Under the pieces are notes generated by a model, which worked only from the letters and a program-made list of their open reading frames with translations, searched no databases and was not told where the DNA came from. A stretch of 64,000 bases of DNA. Source: Maricaulis sp034670125 (GTDB lineage: Bacteria > Pseudomonadota > Alphaproteobacteria > Caulobacterales > Maricaulaceae). The position numbers were made by a program, and so were the translations under genes. The DNA lies in NCBI RefSeq assembly GCF_034670125.1, contig NZ_JAXMOC010000003.1, forward strand, positions 462,100 to 526,099, in the 5' to 3' direction. This document shows, piece by piece, positions 9,267 through 18,230 of the stretch (position 1 is its first letter; every line of letters begins with the position of its first letter).

Positions 9267-11777
9267 ATGAAGACCACCACGATGATGCTGATGATGATCG
9301 CGCTCGGCGCGACGGCGACCACCTTGCCGCCGGCTGCCACGGCCCAGGAGCCGGAGAGCTTTGGTGAAGTTGTTGAAAATCTTGAACATCGTGAGGGCTT
9401 CATCCCGCTCTGGGTCGACCCGACGGACGGTCGCATCCTGGCCGAACTGAGCACCGGTGAGGAGGATGGTCTGGGCCGCATGATCTATACGGCCAGCCTG
9501 ACTTCCGGGCTCGGATCCAACCCGGTCGGGCTCGATCGCGGCCTGGGATCAAGCTCGGAAATCCTTCGCTTCTTCCGCGTCAACGATCAGGTTTTTGCGG
9601 AGTTCGAGAATCTTCGCTACCGCGCCGACGGGGCCGGTGCGGACGAAGCGGCGGCGACCCGAAACTCCTTCGCCCGCTCGATCATCTGGTCCACCGCCAT
9701 CGTCGCGGAAGACCAGGGACGTGTCCTGATCGACCTGTCCGATTTCCTGATACGGGATCCGGTCGGTACGGCCGATCAGCTCTCCGACAGTGGTCAGGGC
9801 AGCTTTTCCGTCGCCAGTGACCGCTCGGCCGCGATCACCGAAAGCGCACTGGCCTTTCCGTCGAATGTCGAGATCGACGCGCTGCTGACCCTCACCGGCA
9901 CGAGTCCGGGTTCCGAGGTCAGAGCCGTCACCCCGGCACCGGATTCGGTGACCCTGACCGTTCACCATTCCTTCGCCGCCCTGCCAGCAGCTGGCTATGA
10001 GCCCCGGGAAGCCGATGACCGCTCCGGCGCCATCACCCGCGATTACTACGACATGGCGAGCCCGCTTGCCGAACCGGTTCGGCGCTCGCTGGCACTTCGT
10101 CATCGCCTTGAACGCGTTGACCCATCCGCCCAATCCGGTCCCGTCGTCGAGCCGATCATCTACTACCTGGACCGCGGAACCCCGCCGCTCATCCGTGATG
10201 CGCTGATCGAAGGTGGCAATTGGTGGGCCGACGCCTTCACCGCCGCCGGATATGAAAACGCGTTTCGCGTCGAGCTCCTGCCGGAAGACGCCCACCCGCT
10301 CGACATCCGTTACAATGTCATCCAGTGGGTGCACCGGCAGACGCGGGGCTGGTCCTATGGCGGATCAGTCATCGATCCCCGCACCGGTGAGATCATCAAA
10401 GGCCGGGTCATCCTCGGTTCGCAGCGCGTGCGTCAGGACAGGATGATCTTCGAAGGTCTCGTCGGGACAGCCAATACCGGCACCGGATCGGCGGATGATC
10501 CGCTCGAGCTTGCCCTCGCCCGCATCCGCCAGCTATCAGCCCACGAGATCGGCCATACGATCGGTCTGGCTCACAATTTTGCGGCCAGCATTTCGGACCG
10601 GGCCTCGGTGATGGACTACCCCGCCCCGCTCGTCACGCTCGACGACGCAGGCGGGATCGATACCAGCCAAGCCTATGATGTCGGCATCGGTGCTTGGGAC
10701 AGGGTCGCGATATCCTGGCTCTACGGCGAGTTTGGTGACGGCGCGAGCGAGGCGGCCACACTCAGCCGTATTCTCGACGACGCGGCGTCCCGCGGTCTGC
10801 TCTACATCACCGACCGCCATGCCCGTGGCAATTCCAGCGCCCATCCGCTTGCCAATCTGTGGGACAATGGTGCCGATCCAACCGCGATGCTGACCGAAAC
10901 CATGGCCGTGCGGGCACGCGCCCTGGACGGATTCGGATCACACGTGCTTGCTGCTGGCCAGCCCGCGAGTGCGTTGCGTCAGGTATTGCCGCCCATTTAC
11001 CTTTATCATCGCTACCAGGTGGAGGCCGCAGCGAAAGCGATCGGCGGCGCGGTGTTCAATTACGGCCCCAACCGATCCGGCCTGATCGGCCTGACACCGG
11101 TTGATGCGGCCGATCAGGCGCGCGCCATTGATGCCCTGCTGGCAACGCTGGAGCCCCGGACGCTTGACCTCCCGGACTCCATCCTGGCCCTGATGATGCC
11201 GGCACCGTTCGCGGACTATGACGCTGCCGCAACCCGTGAGCTGTTCCGCTCCGACGATTATCCGGCGTTCAGCCGCGCCGACGCGGCGGCCGCGGCCGGG
11301 CGCATCACCCTGCAGGCAATGCTCAATCCGTCACGCCTGTCGCGACTGGCTGACCAGGCCGCGCGAGACGCGTCGCACATGCCCCTGCCCGCCGTGTTCG
11401 ACCGCGTGGAGGCGACCCTCTTTGACGCGCCACGCGACGAGGCCATGCGGCTACAGCCCGTCCGCCAGGCCTTGCAAGCCGAGTATGTTGCGCAATTGCT
11501 GCAGATTGTGGCTGACGGCCCGGCGACACCGGCGGCGATGGCGAGGCAACGCCTGGAAACAATCGCCCGCAACGAACCGGGCCGGCGGCGGACAGATGCC
11601 GCCAGCTCCCACCAATTGTGGCTGGCCCGGGCTGCCGCGGCCGGACTGGAGCGTTTCGATGCGGGCGAAACACCTGAGTTCGTCGACACGCCGATTCCCC
11701 CGGGCAGCCCGATCGGTGCCGACACATGCTGGCATTGCGACAGCGCCACACTGCTCGGCCTCGGACAGGATCAATGA
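9267..11777 (+). CDS. Secreted zinc-dependent metalloprotease (DUF5117/DUF4953 type)
   Basis: An 836-residue exported protein with a signal peptide (charged start MKTTTMM, hydrophobic core, cleavage after ATAQ near residue 27). The zinc site is HEIGHTIGLAH near residue 426, a metzincin-like HExxHxxGxxH. A SVMDYP segment follows, consistent with the Met-turn. The layout (N-terminal DUF5117-like region, central protease, C-terminal helical DUF4953-like region) matches a broadly distributed family of large bacterial metalloproteases of unknown substrate. The stop codon overlaps the start of the next gene by 4 bases (ATGA), so the two are probably made together. A pathway role cannot be given. 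Confidence 0.87.
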   Translation: MKTTTMMLMMIALGATATTLPPAATAQEPESFGEVVENLEHREGFIPLWVDPTDGRILAELSTGEEDGLGRMIYTASLTSGLGSNPVGLDRGLGSSSEILRFFRVNDQVFAEFENLRYRADGAGADEAAATRNSFARSIIWSTAIVAEDQGRVLIDLSDFLIRDPVGTADQLSDSGQGSFSVASDRSAAITESALAFPSNVEIDALLTLTGTSPGSEVRAVTPAPDSVTLTVHHSFAALPAAGYEPREADDRSGAITRDYYDMASPLAEPVRRSLALRHRLERVDPSAQSGPVVEPIIYYLDRGTPPLIRDALIEGGNWWADAFTAAGYENAFRVELLPEDAHPLDIRYNVIQWVHRQTRGWSYGGSVIDPRTGEIIKGRVILGSQRVRQDRMIFEGLVGTANTGTGSADDPLELALARIRQLSAHEIGHTIGLAHNFAASISDRASVMDYPAPLVTLDDAGGIDTSQAYDVGIGAWDRVAISWLYGEFGDGASEAATLSRILDDAASRGLLYITDRHARGNSSAHPLANLWDNGADPTAMLTETMAVRARALDGFGSHVLAAGQPASALRQVLPPIYLYHRYQVEAAAKAIGGAVFNYGPNRSGLIGLTPVDAADQARAIDALLATLEPRTLDLPDSILALMMPAPFADYDAAATRELFRSDDYPAFSRADAAAAAGRITLQAMLNPSRLSRLADQAARDASHMPLPAVFDRVEATLFDAPRDEAMRLQPVRQALQAEYVAQLLQIVADGPATPAAMARQRLETIARNEPGRRRTDAASSHQLWLARAAAAGLERFDAGETPEFVDTPIPPGSPIGADTCWHCDSATLLGLGQDQ

Positions 11778-12808
11778 GCCCGGCCGGGCACGCCGGCCTT
11801 GGCCTGGTTGCCAGCATCCTGGCAGGCTGCGCGGGCGAAACCTGGACCGTCACGGAACAGGCCAGCGGTGTGACGTCGTCCCTGCGCGGGCTGAGCGTGG
11901 TTGATGATGACACGGTCTGGATCGGCGCGCCTGACGGTCAGGTCCTGCTCACCCTCGATGGCGGGGCGACTTGGCAGGTCTCCACAGCGCCTGAGGCGGA
12001 AGGAGCGGACTTGCGCTCGGCTCAGGGATTCGACGGCCGGACGGCACTCTTTGCCACCGCCGGACAGCCCGCCCGAATACTTGTGACCCGCGATGGCGGC
12101 GAGACCTTTGCCACGGTCTGGGATGATGCCAGTGGCGGAGCCTTCATAGACAGCATCGCCTTCTGGGATCGCGAGCGTGGACTGGCCTTTTCCGACCCGG
12201 TGGGCGGAGCCTTCCTGATCCTGCGGACCCTTGACGGCGGCAATAGCTGGCACCGCCTGGATGACCTGCCCCAACCGTTGGAGGGCGAAGCAGGGTTTGC
12301 AGCATCGAACAGCTCGATCGCCCTGACTGGCGATGGTTGCGCCTTCATCGGCACGGGTGGCGCGGCCATTGCCCGGATCCTGCGCAGTTGTGACTATGGC
12401 GAGCACTGGGATGCCATGGAAACGCCACTCGCCGCCGGTTCGGGTGGCGCCGGTATTTTTTCCGTTGCGACTGGTCAGTCCGGCCTCCTGGTAGCGAGTG
12501 GCGGCGACTATCTGGCCCCGACAGGCCAGGCTGGAAATTTCGCTACCTCAACCGATCGCGGCGAGACCTGGCAGGTTTCGCCAAGCCCCCCGCTCGGCTA
12601 CCGATCCGGGATCACCGAATTCGGCAGTCAATGGATCACCGTCGGCACCAATGGCGTCGATATCGGCGCCGACACGGACGGCGCATTCGTCTGGCGGGAT
12701 AGCGGTTGGGGCATGGTCGCGCCCAACGCCGTCGCTGTCTCGCCGAGCGGAAATGCCGGCTGGATCATTGGCGCGAACGGCAGCGTCTGGAAGCTGACCC
12801 CACGATAG
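11774..12808 (+). CDS. Ycf48-like beta-propeller lipoprotein
   Basis: A 344-residue protein read from the ATG that overlaps the metalloprotease stop. This start is preferred over an upstream in-frame one because it gives a proper lipoprotein signal with lipobox LAGC (Cys19). The body is a string of BNR/Asp-box-like motifs (DGGATW, DGGETF, DGGNSW, DRGETW), which build a beta-propeller as in Ycf48/HCF136 and sialidase-like folds. No catalytic residues are recognisable. Coupling to the metalloprotease suggests a surface- or periplasm-anchored partner, chaperone or substrate-binding factor; that is inference. Confidence 0.8.
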   Translation: MSPAGHAGLGLVASILAGCAGETWTVTEQASGVTSSLRGLSVVDDDTVWIGAPDGQVLLTLDGGATWQVSTAPEAEGADLRSAQGFDGRTALFATAGQPARILVTRDGGETFATVWDDASGGAFIDSIAFWDRERGLAFSDPVGGAFLILRTLDGGNSWHRLDDLPQPLEGEAGFAASNSSIALTGDGCAFIGTGGAAIARILRSCDYGEHWDAMETPLAAGSGGAGIFSVATGQSGLLVASGGDYLAPTGQAGNFATSTDRGETWQVSPSPPLGYRSGITEFGSQWITVGTNGVDIGADTDGAFVWRDSGWGMVAPNAVAVSPSGNAGWIIGANGSVWKLTPR

Positions 12809-12809
12809 G

Positions 12810-12838
12810 ATCAGGCCCGGCGTTTGGCCGGGCCTGAT
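12810..12838. terminator. Hairpin between convergent genes
   Basis: A perfect 12-bp stem (ATCAGGCCCGGC / GCCGGGCCTGAT, 5-nt loop) begins two bases after the lipoprotein stop and lies between convergent genes. There is no T tract on either side, so it is a candidate bidirectional terminator rather than a proven one. Confidence 0.6.
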
Positions 12839-12872
12839 GGCGTCTCCAATCCCTGCGGGCCAGGAACCCGAA

Positions 12873-13544
12873 CTAGCCGCCGAAGCTCTGCGAGAATGAC
12901 AATACGATGCTGTCATCACCGCCGTCGGACAGGTCGTGATAGCGCAGATCCCACCCGACATTTCCAAACACGGTGCCGGAAACGCCAATCTGATAGTCTT
13001 CGTAGTCCGCGACGGGGAGATCATCGAACCGGCTGGCACCGATACGGCCGTCGAGACTGATCCCCTCAGCCACTTCTACACCAACGCCGGTTTCCAGATA
13101 CCAGGCCTGACCGATTTCGCCGTAGAATTCGGGTGAGTAGGACAATTTCGCATCCCAGGCGACCGGCCCGAATTCGCGGCCGAGACCACCGTAGAATTCG
13201 ACGAAATTCTGATCACCGCCCGCGCTGGGACTGTCAGGGTAGGCGTAGTAGATCACGCCGATATCCCAATCGAACCCCGCTCCCGAAAAGGCGTATCCAC
13301 CATACAGGTCGAGCTCCATTGTGGTGTCATCGGAAAAGTCGACGCTCGACCCCCAGACACCGACATAGAAGCCATCTGCCTCGACATCGAATCCGCCGGA
13401 GATCGCAGGGCCGCCATCGGTCTGGGTGACGCCGCGGAAAATATAGTCAGTGGTGAGCGCGACATTGCCGGTGATCTCCTGGGCAGCGACCGGAGCGGTG
13501 AAACAGCAGGCCGCAAGGCCAAGGGCGAGAATATTGGTTTTCAT
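12873..13544 (-). CDS. TorF-family putative outer-membrane porin
   Basis: A 223-residue exported protein with a classical signal peptide (MKTNILALGLAACCFTAPVAAQ, cleavage near residue 21). The mature protein starts with the family-typical segment NVALTTDYIFRGVTQTDGG. It continues as alternating amphipathic strands rich in aromatic residues and glycine and ends in SFSQSFGG, consistent with a small beta-barrel. This matches the TIGR02001/TorF family of putative porins; substrate unknown. It lies about 250 bases downstream of the ammonium transporter gene on the same strand, so a link to nitrogen nutrition is possible but unproven. Confidence 0.85.
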   Translation of the reverse strand: MKTNILALGLAACCFTAPVAAQEITGNVALTTDYIFRGVTQTDGGPAISGGFDVEADGFYVGVWGSSVDFSDDTTMELDLYGGYAFSGAGFDWDIGVIYYAYPDSPSAGGDQNFVEFYGGLGREFGPVAWDAKLSYSPEFYGEIGQAWYLETGVGVEVAEGISLDGRIGASRFDDLPVADYEDYQIGVSGTVFGNVGWDLRYHDLSDGGDDSIVLSFSQSFGG

Positions 13545-13794
13545 GATTTACTCCTGGGTGAAACATTGGGTGGTCGGGAATGCGAAAGTCTGGTGGTCCG
13601 GTGTCGGGGACGGGAGCGCAGCTCTCCCGTTTGCCGCGTGATCACCGGCGCTGTGTTCAAGGGTTTCGGGTGAGCCGGCCTGGACCGGCGCCCTGCGTGT
13701 GCTGGAGCGGATAAAGCCGGCTCCTGGTCAGCCCCGTCCGGCGGCGGAACCGGCACCGGGGAGACAGGCTCACCAGTGCCGGACACCTTTGCCG

Positions 13795-15144
13795 TTACTG
13801 CGCCGGGGCCGGGACCTTTCCCACGTCGGAGGCGAAAATCGAGCCCGCGTCATGTCCGAGTTCGGACAGGTCGCCGCCGACGTTCTCCGCATCTGGCGAG
13901 AGACGGATTCCGACGGTCATCTTCAGCGCGAGCCAGACAATGAAGCTGGTCGCAAACACGAAGGCACCGATTGCCCCGACACCCACCGCCTGACCGAAAA
14001 AGGTCGCGTCGGCATTGGTGAGGGGGACAGCCATCGTGCCCCAGATGCCGGCGAACAGGTGAACCGGGATCGCGCCAACGACGTCATCGATGCGGATAGT
14101 TTCAAGCAGTTTGGCGCCAAATGTGGCGATGACCGCACCGACTGCGCCAATGGCGATGGCCTGCAGGATCGTCGGGGTCAGCGGCTCGGCCGTGATGGCA
14201 ACCAGGCCCGCCAGTGCGCCATTGAGGCAGTAAGCCAGATTGGCCTTGCCGCCTCCCAACAACATGGACAGCAGATAGGCGGTCACGACGCCACCGGCCG
14301 CAGCCATGTTCGTGTTGGCAAAGATTTGCGAGATGGCGACCGCGTCACCGGCAGAGCCCAGCGCCAGCTGGGAGGCGCCGTTGAAGCCGAACCAACCGAA
14401 CCACAGGATGAAGGTACCTAGCGTGGCCAGAGGCAGTGAACCGGGCATCATCGGCTTGGCATCCGGCCCGAACCGCCCGGACCGGGCGCCCAGAAGGATC
14501 GCGCCGGCCAAGGCGGCCCAACCACCGGTCGAGTGAACCAGCGTCGATCCGGCGAAGTCCGAGAAACCGAAGTCGGCATCCAGCCAGCCACCGCCCCATT
14601 CCCAGGACCCCTGAACCGGGTAGATGATCGCGGTCAGGACAACCACGAAGATGAAGAAGGGCCCGAGCTTGACCCGTTCGGCGATGGTGCCGGACACGAT
14701 CGAGGCGGCGGTCGCGACGAACACCATCTGGAAAAACCAGTCCGAGGCCGCGGCATAACCCGTTCCCAGGTCAATGGACGCGTCGGAAGACACTTCAGAC
14801 GGCACCCACATTTCCGGGATCCCGAAATAGGGCGTCTGGCCGCCATACATGACCTGATAGCCGACCAGGTAGAACATGATGCCGGCAATCGAGTAGAGCG
14901 CGATATTCTTCAGGCAGATCGCCGCTGTGTGCTTGGTCCGCACAAAACCGGCTTCAAGCATGGCGAAACCCGCAGCCATCAGCATCACGAGGAATCCGCC
15001 AATAAGGAATAACAGCGTATTGAAAACGAACGCTGTTTCTTCCGACACCTCGGCATGCGCGGCGCCGGTCAGACCGATACCGGCAACCACGGCACATAAA
15101 GCGCCCCTTGCCAGTGTCTTGCCCATTTGTGTGCTGCCAATCAT
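13795..15144 (-). CDS. amt: Ammonium transporter
   Basis: An inner-membrane channel that brings in ammonium/ammonia. The open frame is longer, but the start at 15144 (MIGSTQMGK) is preferred because CGGGGGAT lies just upstream and the product then begins with an Amt-type cleavable signal ending GAAHA. Eleven membrane segments follow. Both pore histidines are visible: STLVHSTGGW (twin-His 1) and AIPVHLFAGIWG (twin-His 2), as is LEAGFVR of the first helix. Length 449 residues is normal. Unlike most proteobacterial amt genes, no glnK (PII) gene is adjacent on either side; its neighbours are a torF-like gene and DUF454. Confidence 0.95.
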   Translation of the reverse strand: MIGSTQMGKTLARGALCAVVAGIGLTGAAHAEVSEETAFVFNTLLFLIGGFLVMLMAAGFAMLEAGFVRTKHTAAICLKNIALYSIAGIMFYLVGYQVMYGGQTPYFGIPEMWVPSEVSSDASIDLGTGYAAASDWFFQMVFVATAASIVSGTIAERVKLGPFFIFVVVLTAIIYPVQGSWEWGGGWLDADFGFSDFAGSTLVHSTGGWAALAGAILLGARSGRFGPDAKPMMPGSLPLATLGTFILWFGWFGFNGASQLALGSAGDAVAISQIFANTNMAAAGGVVTAYLLSMLLGGGKANLAYCLNGALAGLVAITAEPLTPTILQAIAIGAVGAVIATFGAKLLETIRIDDVVGAIPVHLFAGIWGTMAVPLTNADATFFGQAVGVGAIGAFVFATSFIVWLALKMTVGIRLSPDAENVGGDLSELGHDAGSIFASDVGKVPAPAQ

Positions 15145-15712
15145 TGGGATCCCCCGTTTCTGGCAATTGCCCCTCACCATCCGGCCTGTCATCAGGTCGC
15201 GAACAGGGCTGCGGACTGCCCGCAGCACTTCCAAAACTTGTGTTGGATCGATGAGGCGACGGTCGCCGGAAGGGCCCGTCCCGAGGCGGACCGGGGACGG
15301 TCCGCTATCACTCACGATCCGCACCGCTTCACAGCGGTGGCGGATCCAATCAGTGCGCTCTGTGTCTGGTCACCTTGAGGCGACTCTTGATCTGGCAAGC
15401 CTAGGCATCGTGATATTGCAATGCAACATATTTCTCATATCGGCATATTTCTGGCTGTCTGTATCGTGAAAACTCCATTTTTGCTTTCTGTCTGCAATTT
15501 TATGCCCTCCGGAAAGAGGCTGGCGTCGGCCGCCGCCAGCAGTTCAATCCACAGAGTCACGACATGATCGGATGTCGCCCGCAAATTTGCTGCGTGTGCA
15601 CAATCGTCCGTCAACCGGATAATCCTGATTCCCATGCTGAAGATTGGCGCTGCTCCGAAATGGGCGCGGCTGCACAGGTTTGAAGCAAGTTGATGCCAGG
15701 CTCAAACGGAGT
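15145..15712. other. Long non-coding region upstream of amt
   Basis: A 568-base region, visibly more AT-rich between about 15400 and 15660 than its surroundings. It contains a perfect short palindrome TTGCA-A-TGCAA (15416-15426). No correctly spaced sigma-54 promoter (GG-N10-GC) was found. It presumably carries the amt promoter. A 66-codon open frame (15435-15635, minus) is not convincing. Confidence 0.5.
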
Positions 15713-16090
15713 TCAGGAGTCGCCTTCTGACCCGTCCGGACGGGACAGAATGAACACCGCAACGACCGAAAGAACGAGCAGTTGGACCAGGATCAGCTCA
15801 ACGCGAACCTGCAACCAGAGACTCAAGGCCACCGCAACCAACATTGCGAAAACAGCCAGCAATTTCGATCTTCTGTCGATCCGCCCATGTTCGCGCCAGT
15901 TCCGGATCAAGGGTCCGAATTGCCGATGCGACATCAGCCAGGCATGCAGGCGCGGCGAAGACCGCGCGAATGCAAACGCTGCCAGCAGGAGAAACGGCGT
16001 GGTCGGAACCAATGGCAGCGCAACGCCGACAATCGCCAGCACCACACACAACAGGCCAAAGCCTCGCCACATCTGCCGTTTCAGCCACAT
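15713..16090 (-). CDS. DUF454 (YbaN-like) inner-membrane protein
   Basis: A 125-residue membrane protein matching the DUF454/YbaN family. A first hydrophobic segment carries the family motif VGVALPLVPTTPFLLLA, followed by AFARSSPRLHAWL and an HRQFGPLI-W-R-GRIDRRSK loop; two further hydrophobic helices follow near the C-terminus. Start ATG at 16090, preceded by AGGAT at good spacing; an in-frame TTG one codon earlier is less likely. The function of the family is unknown. It is divergent from the ilv/leu operon, about 190 bases from its leader peptide. Confidence 0.88.
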   Translation of the reverse strand: MWLKRQMWRGFGLLCVVLAIVGVALPLVPTTPFLLLAAFAFARSSPRLHAWLMSHRQFGPLIRNWREHGRIDRRSKLLAVFAMLVAVALSLWLQVRVELILVQLLVLSVVAVFILSRPDGSEGDS

Positions 16091-16281
16091 CAAGAAATCC
16101 TAGCCCGTTTCGCGCGCGCGAGCGCGTAAATTTCTTGTGCACACATCCAACCAAAAAGCGGTCGCAATGCCAGTTTGTGCCAATTTATCTGTTTTGATGA
16201 TGTTTTTTTTCAAAACGGGGTTGCCTTAACCAAAATCACCGGTCACGTTGCGCTGCAATAGAGTTCTGGAAAGCCGATCCG

Positions 16282-16419
16282 ATGATCAATGCGTTTGCCC
16301 TGCCGGTTACCCCGGCCGCTGCCCTGACGGGCGAGCGGGCAAACACGCTCGGCCTCCTTCTCCTCGTACTCGTACTTATTATCGCCACCATAACGGGAGC
16401 GGTTGACGCGCCTGCCTGA
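16282..16419 (+). CDS. ilvL: ilv/leu operon leader peptide (attenuation)
   Basis: A 45-codon open frame in front of ilvD. It has a ribosome binding site (GGAAAG, 8 bases before the ATG) and a TGA stop at 16417. Codons 23-37 read Leu-Gly-Leu4-Val-Leu-Val-Leu-Ile2-Ala-Thr-Ile, so 12 of 15 residues are the three branched-chain amino acids. The run uses codons uncommon elsewhere here (CTT, GTA, ATT, ATA) rather than CTG/GTC/ATC. It is followed by a strong terminator just before ilvD. This is the layout of the E. coli ilvGMEDA leader: ribosome stalling when charged Leu/Val/Ile tRNA is scarce should prevent termination. The peptide has no role beyond sensing. Confidence 0.9.
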   Translation: MINAFALPVTPAAALTGERANTLGLLLLVLVLIIATITGAVDAPA

Positions 16420-16484
16420 CGAGAGACCTCGGACACGCAGACACAAAAAACCCCGCTCCCGGAAACGGAGCGGGGTTTTTTGTG
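16316..16484 (+). promoter_or_regulatory. ilv/leu transcription attenuator
   Basis: Mutually exclusive RNA pairings can be read directly. The terminator stem pairs 16451-16459 with 16467-16475 (CCCCGCTCC / GGAGCGGGG), flanked by A6 and T6. A competing antiterminator pairs 16394-16402 (CGGGAGCGG) perfectly with 16453-16461 (CCGCTCCCG). The first strand of the antiterminator lies in the last part of the leader reading frame, after the Leu/Val/Ile codons, so a stalled ribosome would leave it free and one reaching the stop would mask part of it. A protector pairing between 16316-16324 (CCGCT-G-CCC, one bulge) and 16395-16402 completes the classical four-strand scheme. Confidence 0.85.
16442..16484 (+). 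terminator. Intrinsic terminator of the ilv attenuator
   Basis: A 9-bp GC stem extended by A6/T6 and CAC/GTG pairs, with a U tract at 16476-16481, ending 15 bases before the ilvD ATG. Placed before the first structural gene, it can only work conditionally. Confidence 0.9.
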
Positions 16485-16499
16485 TTTCGACCACGGAAC

Positions 16500-18230
16500 A
16501 TGATGATGACCCATACCAATCGCAAATCCTCAGACGCCATCACGGCAGGCCCGGCCCGCGCGCCGGCCCGCGCCATGCTGCGCGCGACCGGCATGGAGGA
16601 TGGCGATTTCGACAAGCCGATGATCGGGGTGATCAACACCTGGACCACGGTCACGCCCTGCAACATGCATCTGGCAGACCTGGCTGAGCCGGTCCGCGAA
16701 GCCGTGCGCGACGCGGGTGGACATCCGGTCGACTTCAACACCATCGTCGTCTCCGACGGCATCTCCATGGGCACGGATGGCATGCGCGCCTCGCTCATCT
16801 CGCGCGAGGTGATCACCGACTCGATCGAACTGGCCACGCGCGGCCACAGCCTGGATGGTGTCGTCATCCTGGTTGGATGCGACAAGACCATTCCTGCCGC
16901 GGCCATGGCCTTGGCCCGCATGGATGTGCCGGGCTGCATCCTCTATGGCGGCACGATCATGCCAGGCCGGATGGGCGGTCAGGACCTGTCGATCCAGGAC
17001 GTGTTCGAGGCTGTTGGCGCCCACGCCGCCGGCGCGCTGGACGACGACGGTCTGGCGCAGGTCGAGAAGAAAGCCTGCCCTGGTGCCGGAGCCTGTGGCG
17101 GCCAGTTCACCGCCAACACCATGGCGATGATCCTGACCATGCTGGGCCTGTCGCCAATGGGCGTGAACGACATCCCCGCTCCGCATCCCGACAAGCCAGC
17201 CGCCGCCGCCCGCTGTGGTCGCCTCGTGGTCGAACTGGCCAAGGACGGCACCACGCCGCGGCGCTTCATCACCGAAGCTTCGTTGCGCAACGCCGCTGTC
17301 GCCGCTTCAGCGTCGGGCGGGTCTACCAATGCTGTCCTGCACGTCGCCGCAATCGCCGCCGAAGCCGGCATCGCGTTCGACATTGCAGAGTTCGACCGCA
17401 TTTCAAGTCAGGCTCCGGTCATTACAGACCTCAAGCCGGGCGGGCGCTTCCTGGCTCACCACATGTTCCTGGCGGGCGGCTCGCGTCTGTTTGGCCAGCG
17501 CCTGATCGAGGGCGGCCTGCTGGCCGACACCCCGACCGTGACCGGCCTCAGCCTGCACGCGGAGTGCGCCAGCGCCAGCGAAGCCAAAAACCAGCGCGTC
17601 ATCCACAGCATCGCCAATCCGGTCAAACCCGATGGCGGCTTCCGCATCCTGGCGGGCGATCTGGCACCCGAAGGCGCAGTCCTGAAACTGTCAGGCCATG
17701 ACCGCTCGGAATTTTCCGGTCCGGCCCGCGTGTTTGAATGCGAGGAAGACGCCTTCGCCGCCGTCAGTGCCAACTCGGTGAACGCCGGCGACATCATCAT
17801 CATCCGCAATGAGGGGCCCAAAGGCGGCCCTGGCATGCGTGAAATGCTGGGCGTGACCGCCGCTCTGGTCGGACAAGGCCTGGCCGGCGATGTCGCCCTG
17901 ATCACGGATGGTCGCTTTTCCGGTGCGTCCAAGGGCTTCGTGATCGGCCATGTCAGCCCGGAGGCCGCTGATGGCGGTCCGATCGGCCGCGTCCGCAATG
18001 GCGACAAAGTCCGCATCGACGTTACCGCTCGCCGGATCGATGTCGATGCCGATCTGTCCAGCCGTCCGCAATCCGCTTCCGGTCGGCCCGCGCCGACCGG
18101 TGTCTTCGCCAAGTATGCCGCCCTGGTCTCTTCAGCCTCGCGCGGTGCCACCACGATCATCGCGCCGACGCCCGTTGCGACGCCGCCGCAAACAACCGCC
18201 ATGCAATCCAAGCAGGAGATGCCCGCATGA
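16500..18230 (+). CDS. ilvD: Dihydroxy-acid dehydratase
   Basis: Iron-sulfur enzyme that dehydrates 2,3-dihydroxy-acids to the 2-oxo acids of valine and isoleucine synthesis. The 576-residue product carries the cluster cysteines in VGCDKTIPA (around residue 125) and CPGAGACGGQFTANTMA (around residue 200), and the C-terminal GRFSGASKGFVIGHVSPEA signature. The first of three tandem ATGs (16500) is used here; a weak ACGGA precedes it. A six-codon upstream extension from a GTG would overlap the attenuator terminator and is rejected. First structural gene of the operon; its stop overlaps the ilvC start by 4 bases. Confidence 0.97.
   Translation: MMMTHTNRKSSDAITAGPARAPARAMLRATGMEDGDFDKPMIGVINTWTTVTPCNMHLADLAEPVREAVRDAGGHPVDFNTIVVSDGISMGTDGMRASLISREVITDSIELATRGHSLDGVVILVGCDKTIPAAAMALARMDVPGCILYGGTIMPGRMGGQDLSIQDVFEAVGAHAAGALDDDGLAQVEKKACPGAGACGGQFTANTMAMILTMLGLSPMGVNDIPAPHPDKPAAAARCGRLVVELAKDGTTPRRFITEASLRNAAVAASASGGSTNAVLHVAAIAAEAGIAFDIAEFDRISSQAPVITDLKPGGRFLAHHMFLAGGSRLFGQRLIEGGLLADTPTVTGLSLHAECASASEAKNQRVIHSIANPVKPDGGFRILAGDLAPEGAVLKLSGHDRSEFSGPARVFECEEDAFAAVSANSVNAGDIIIIRNEGPKGGPGMREMLGVTAALVGQGLAGDVALITDGRFSGASKGFVIGHVSPEAADGGPIGRVRNGDKVRIDVTARRIDVDADLSSRPQSASGRPAPTGVFAKYAALVSSASRGATTIIAPTPVATPPQTTAMQSKQEMPA

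Noticed and set aside
15435..15635. A 66-codon minus-strand frame upstream of amt
   Set aside because: Weak start context, AT-richer local composition and no recognisable family; treated as non-coding.
15680..15700. Sigma-54-like promoter (TGGCA-N5-TTGCT on the minus strand) for amt
   Set aside because: Spacing between the GG and GC elements is one base short and it lies over 530 bases from the amt start.
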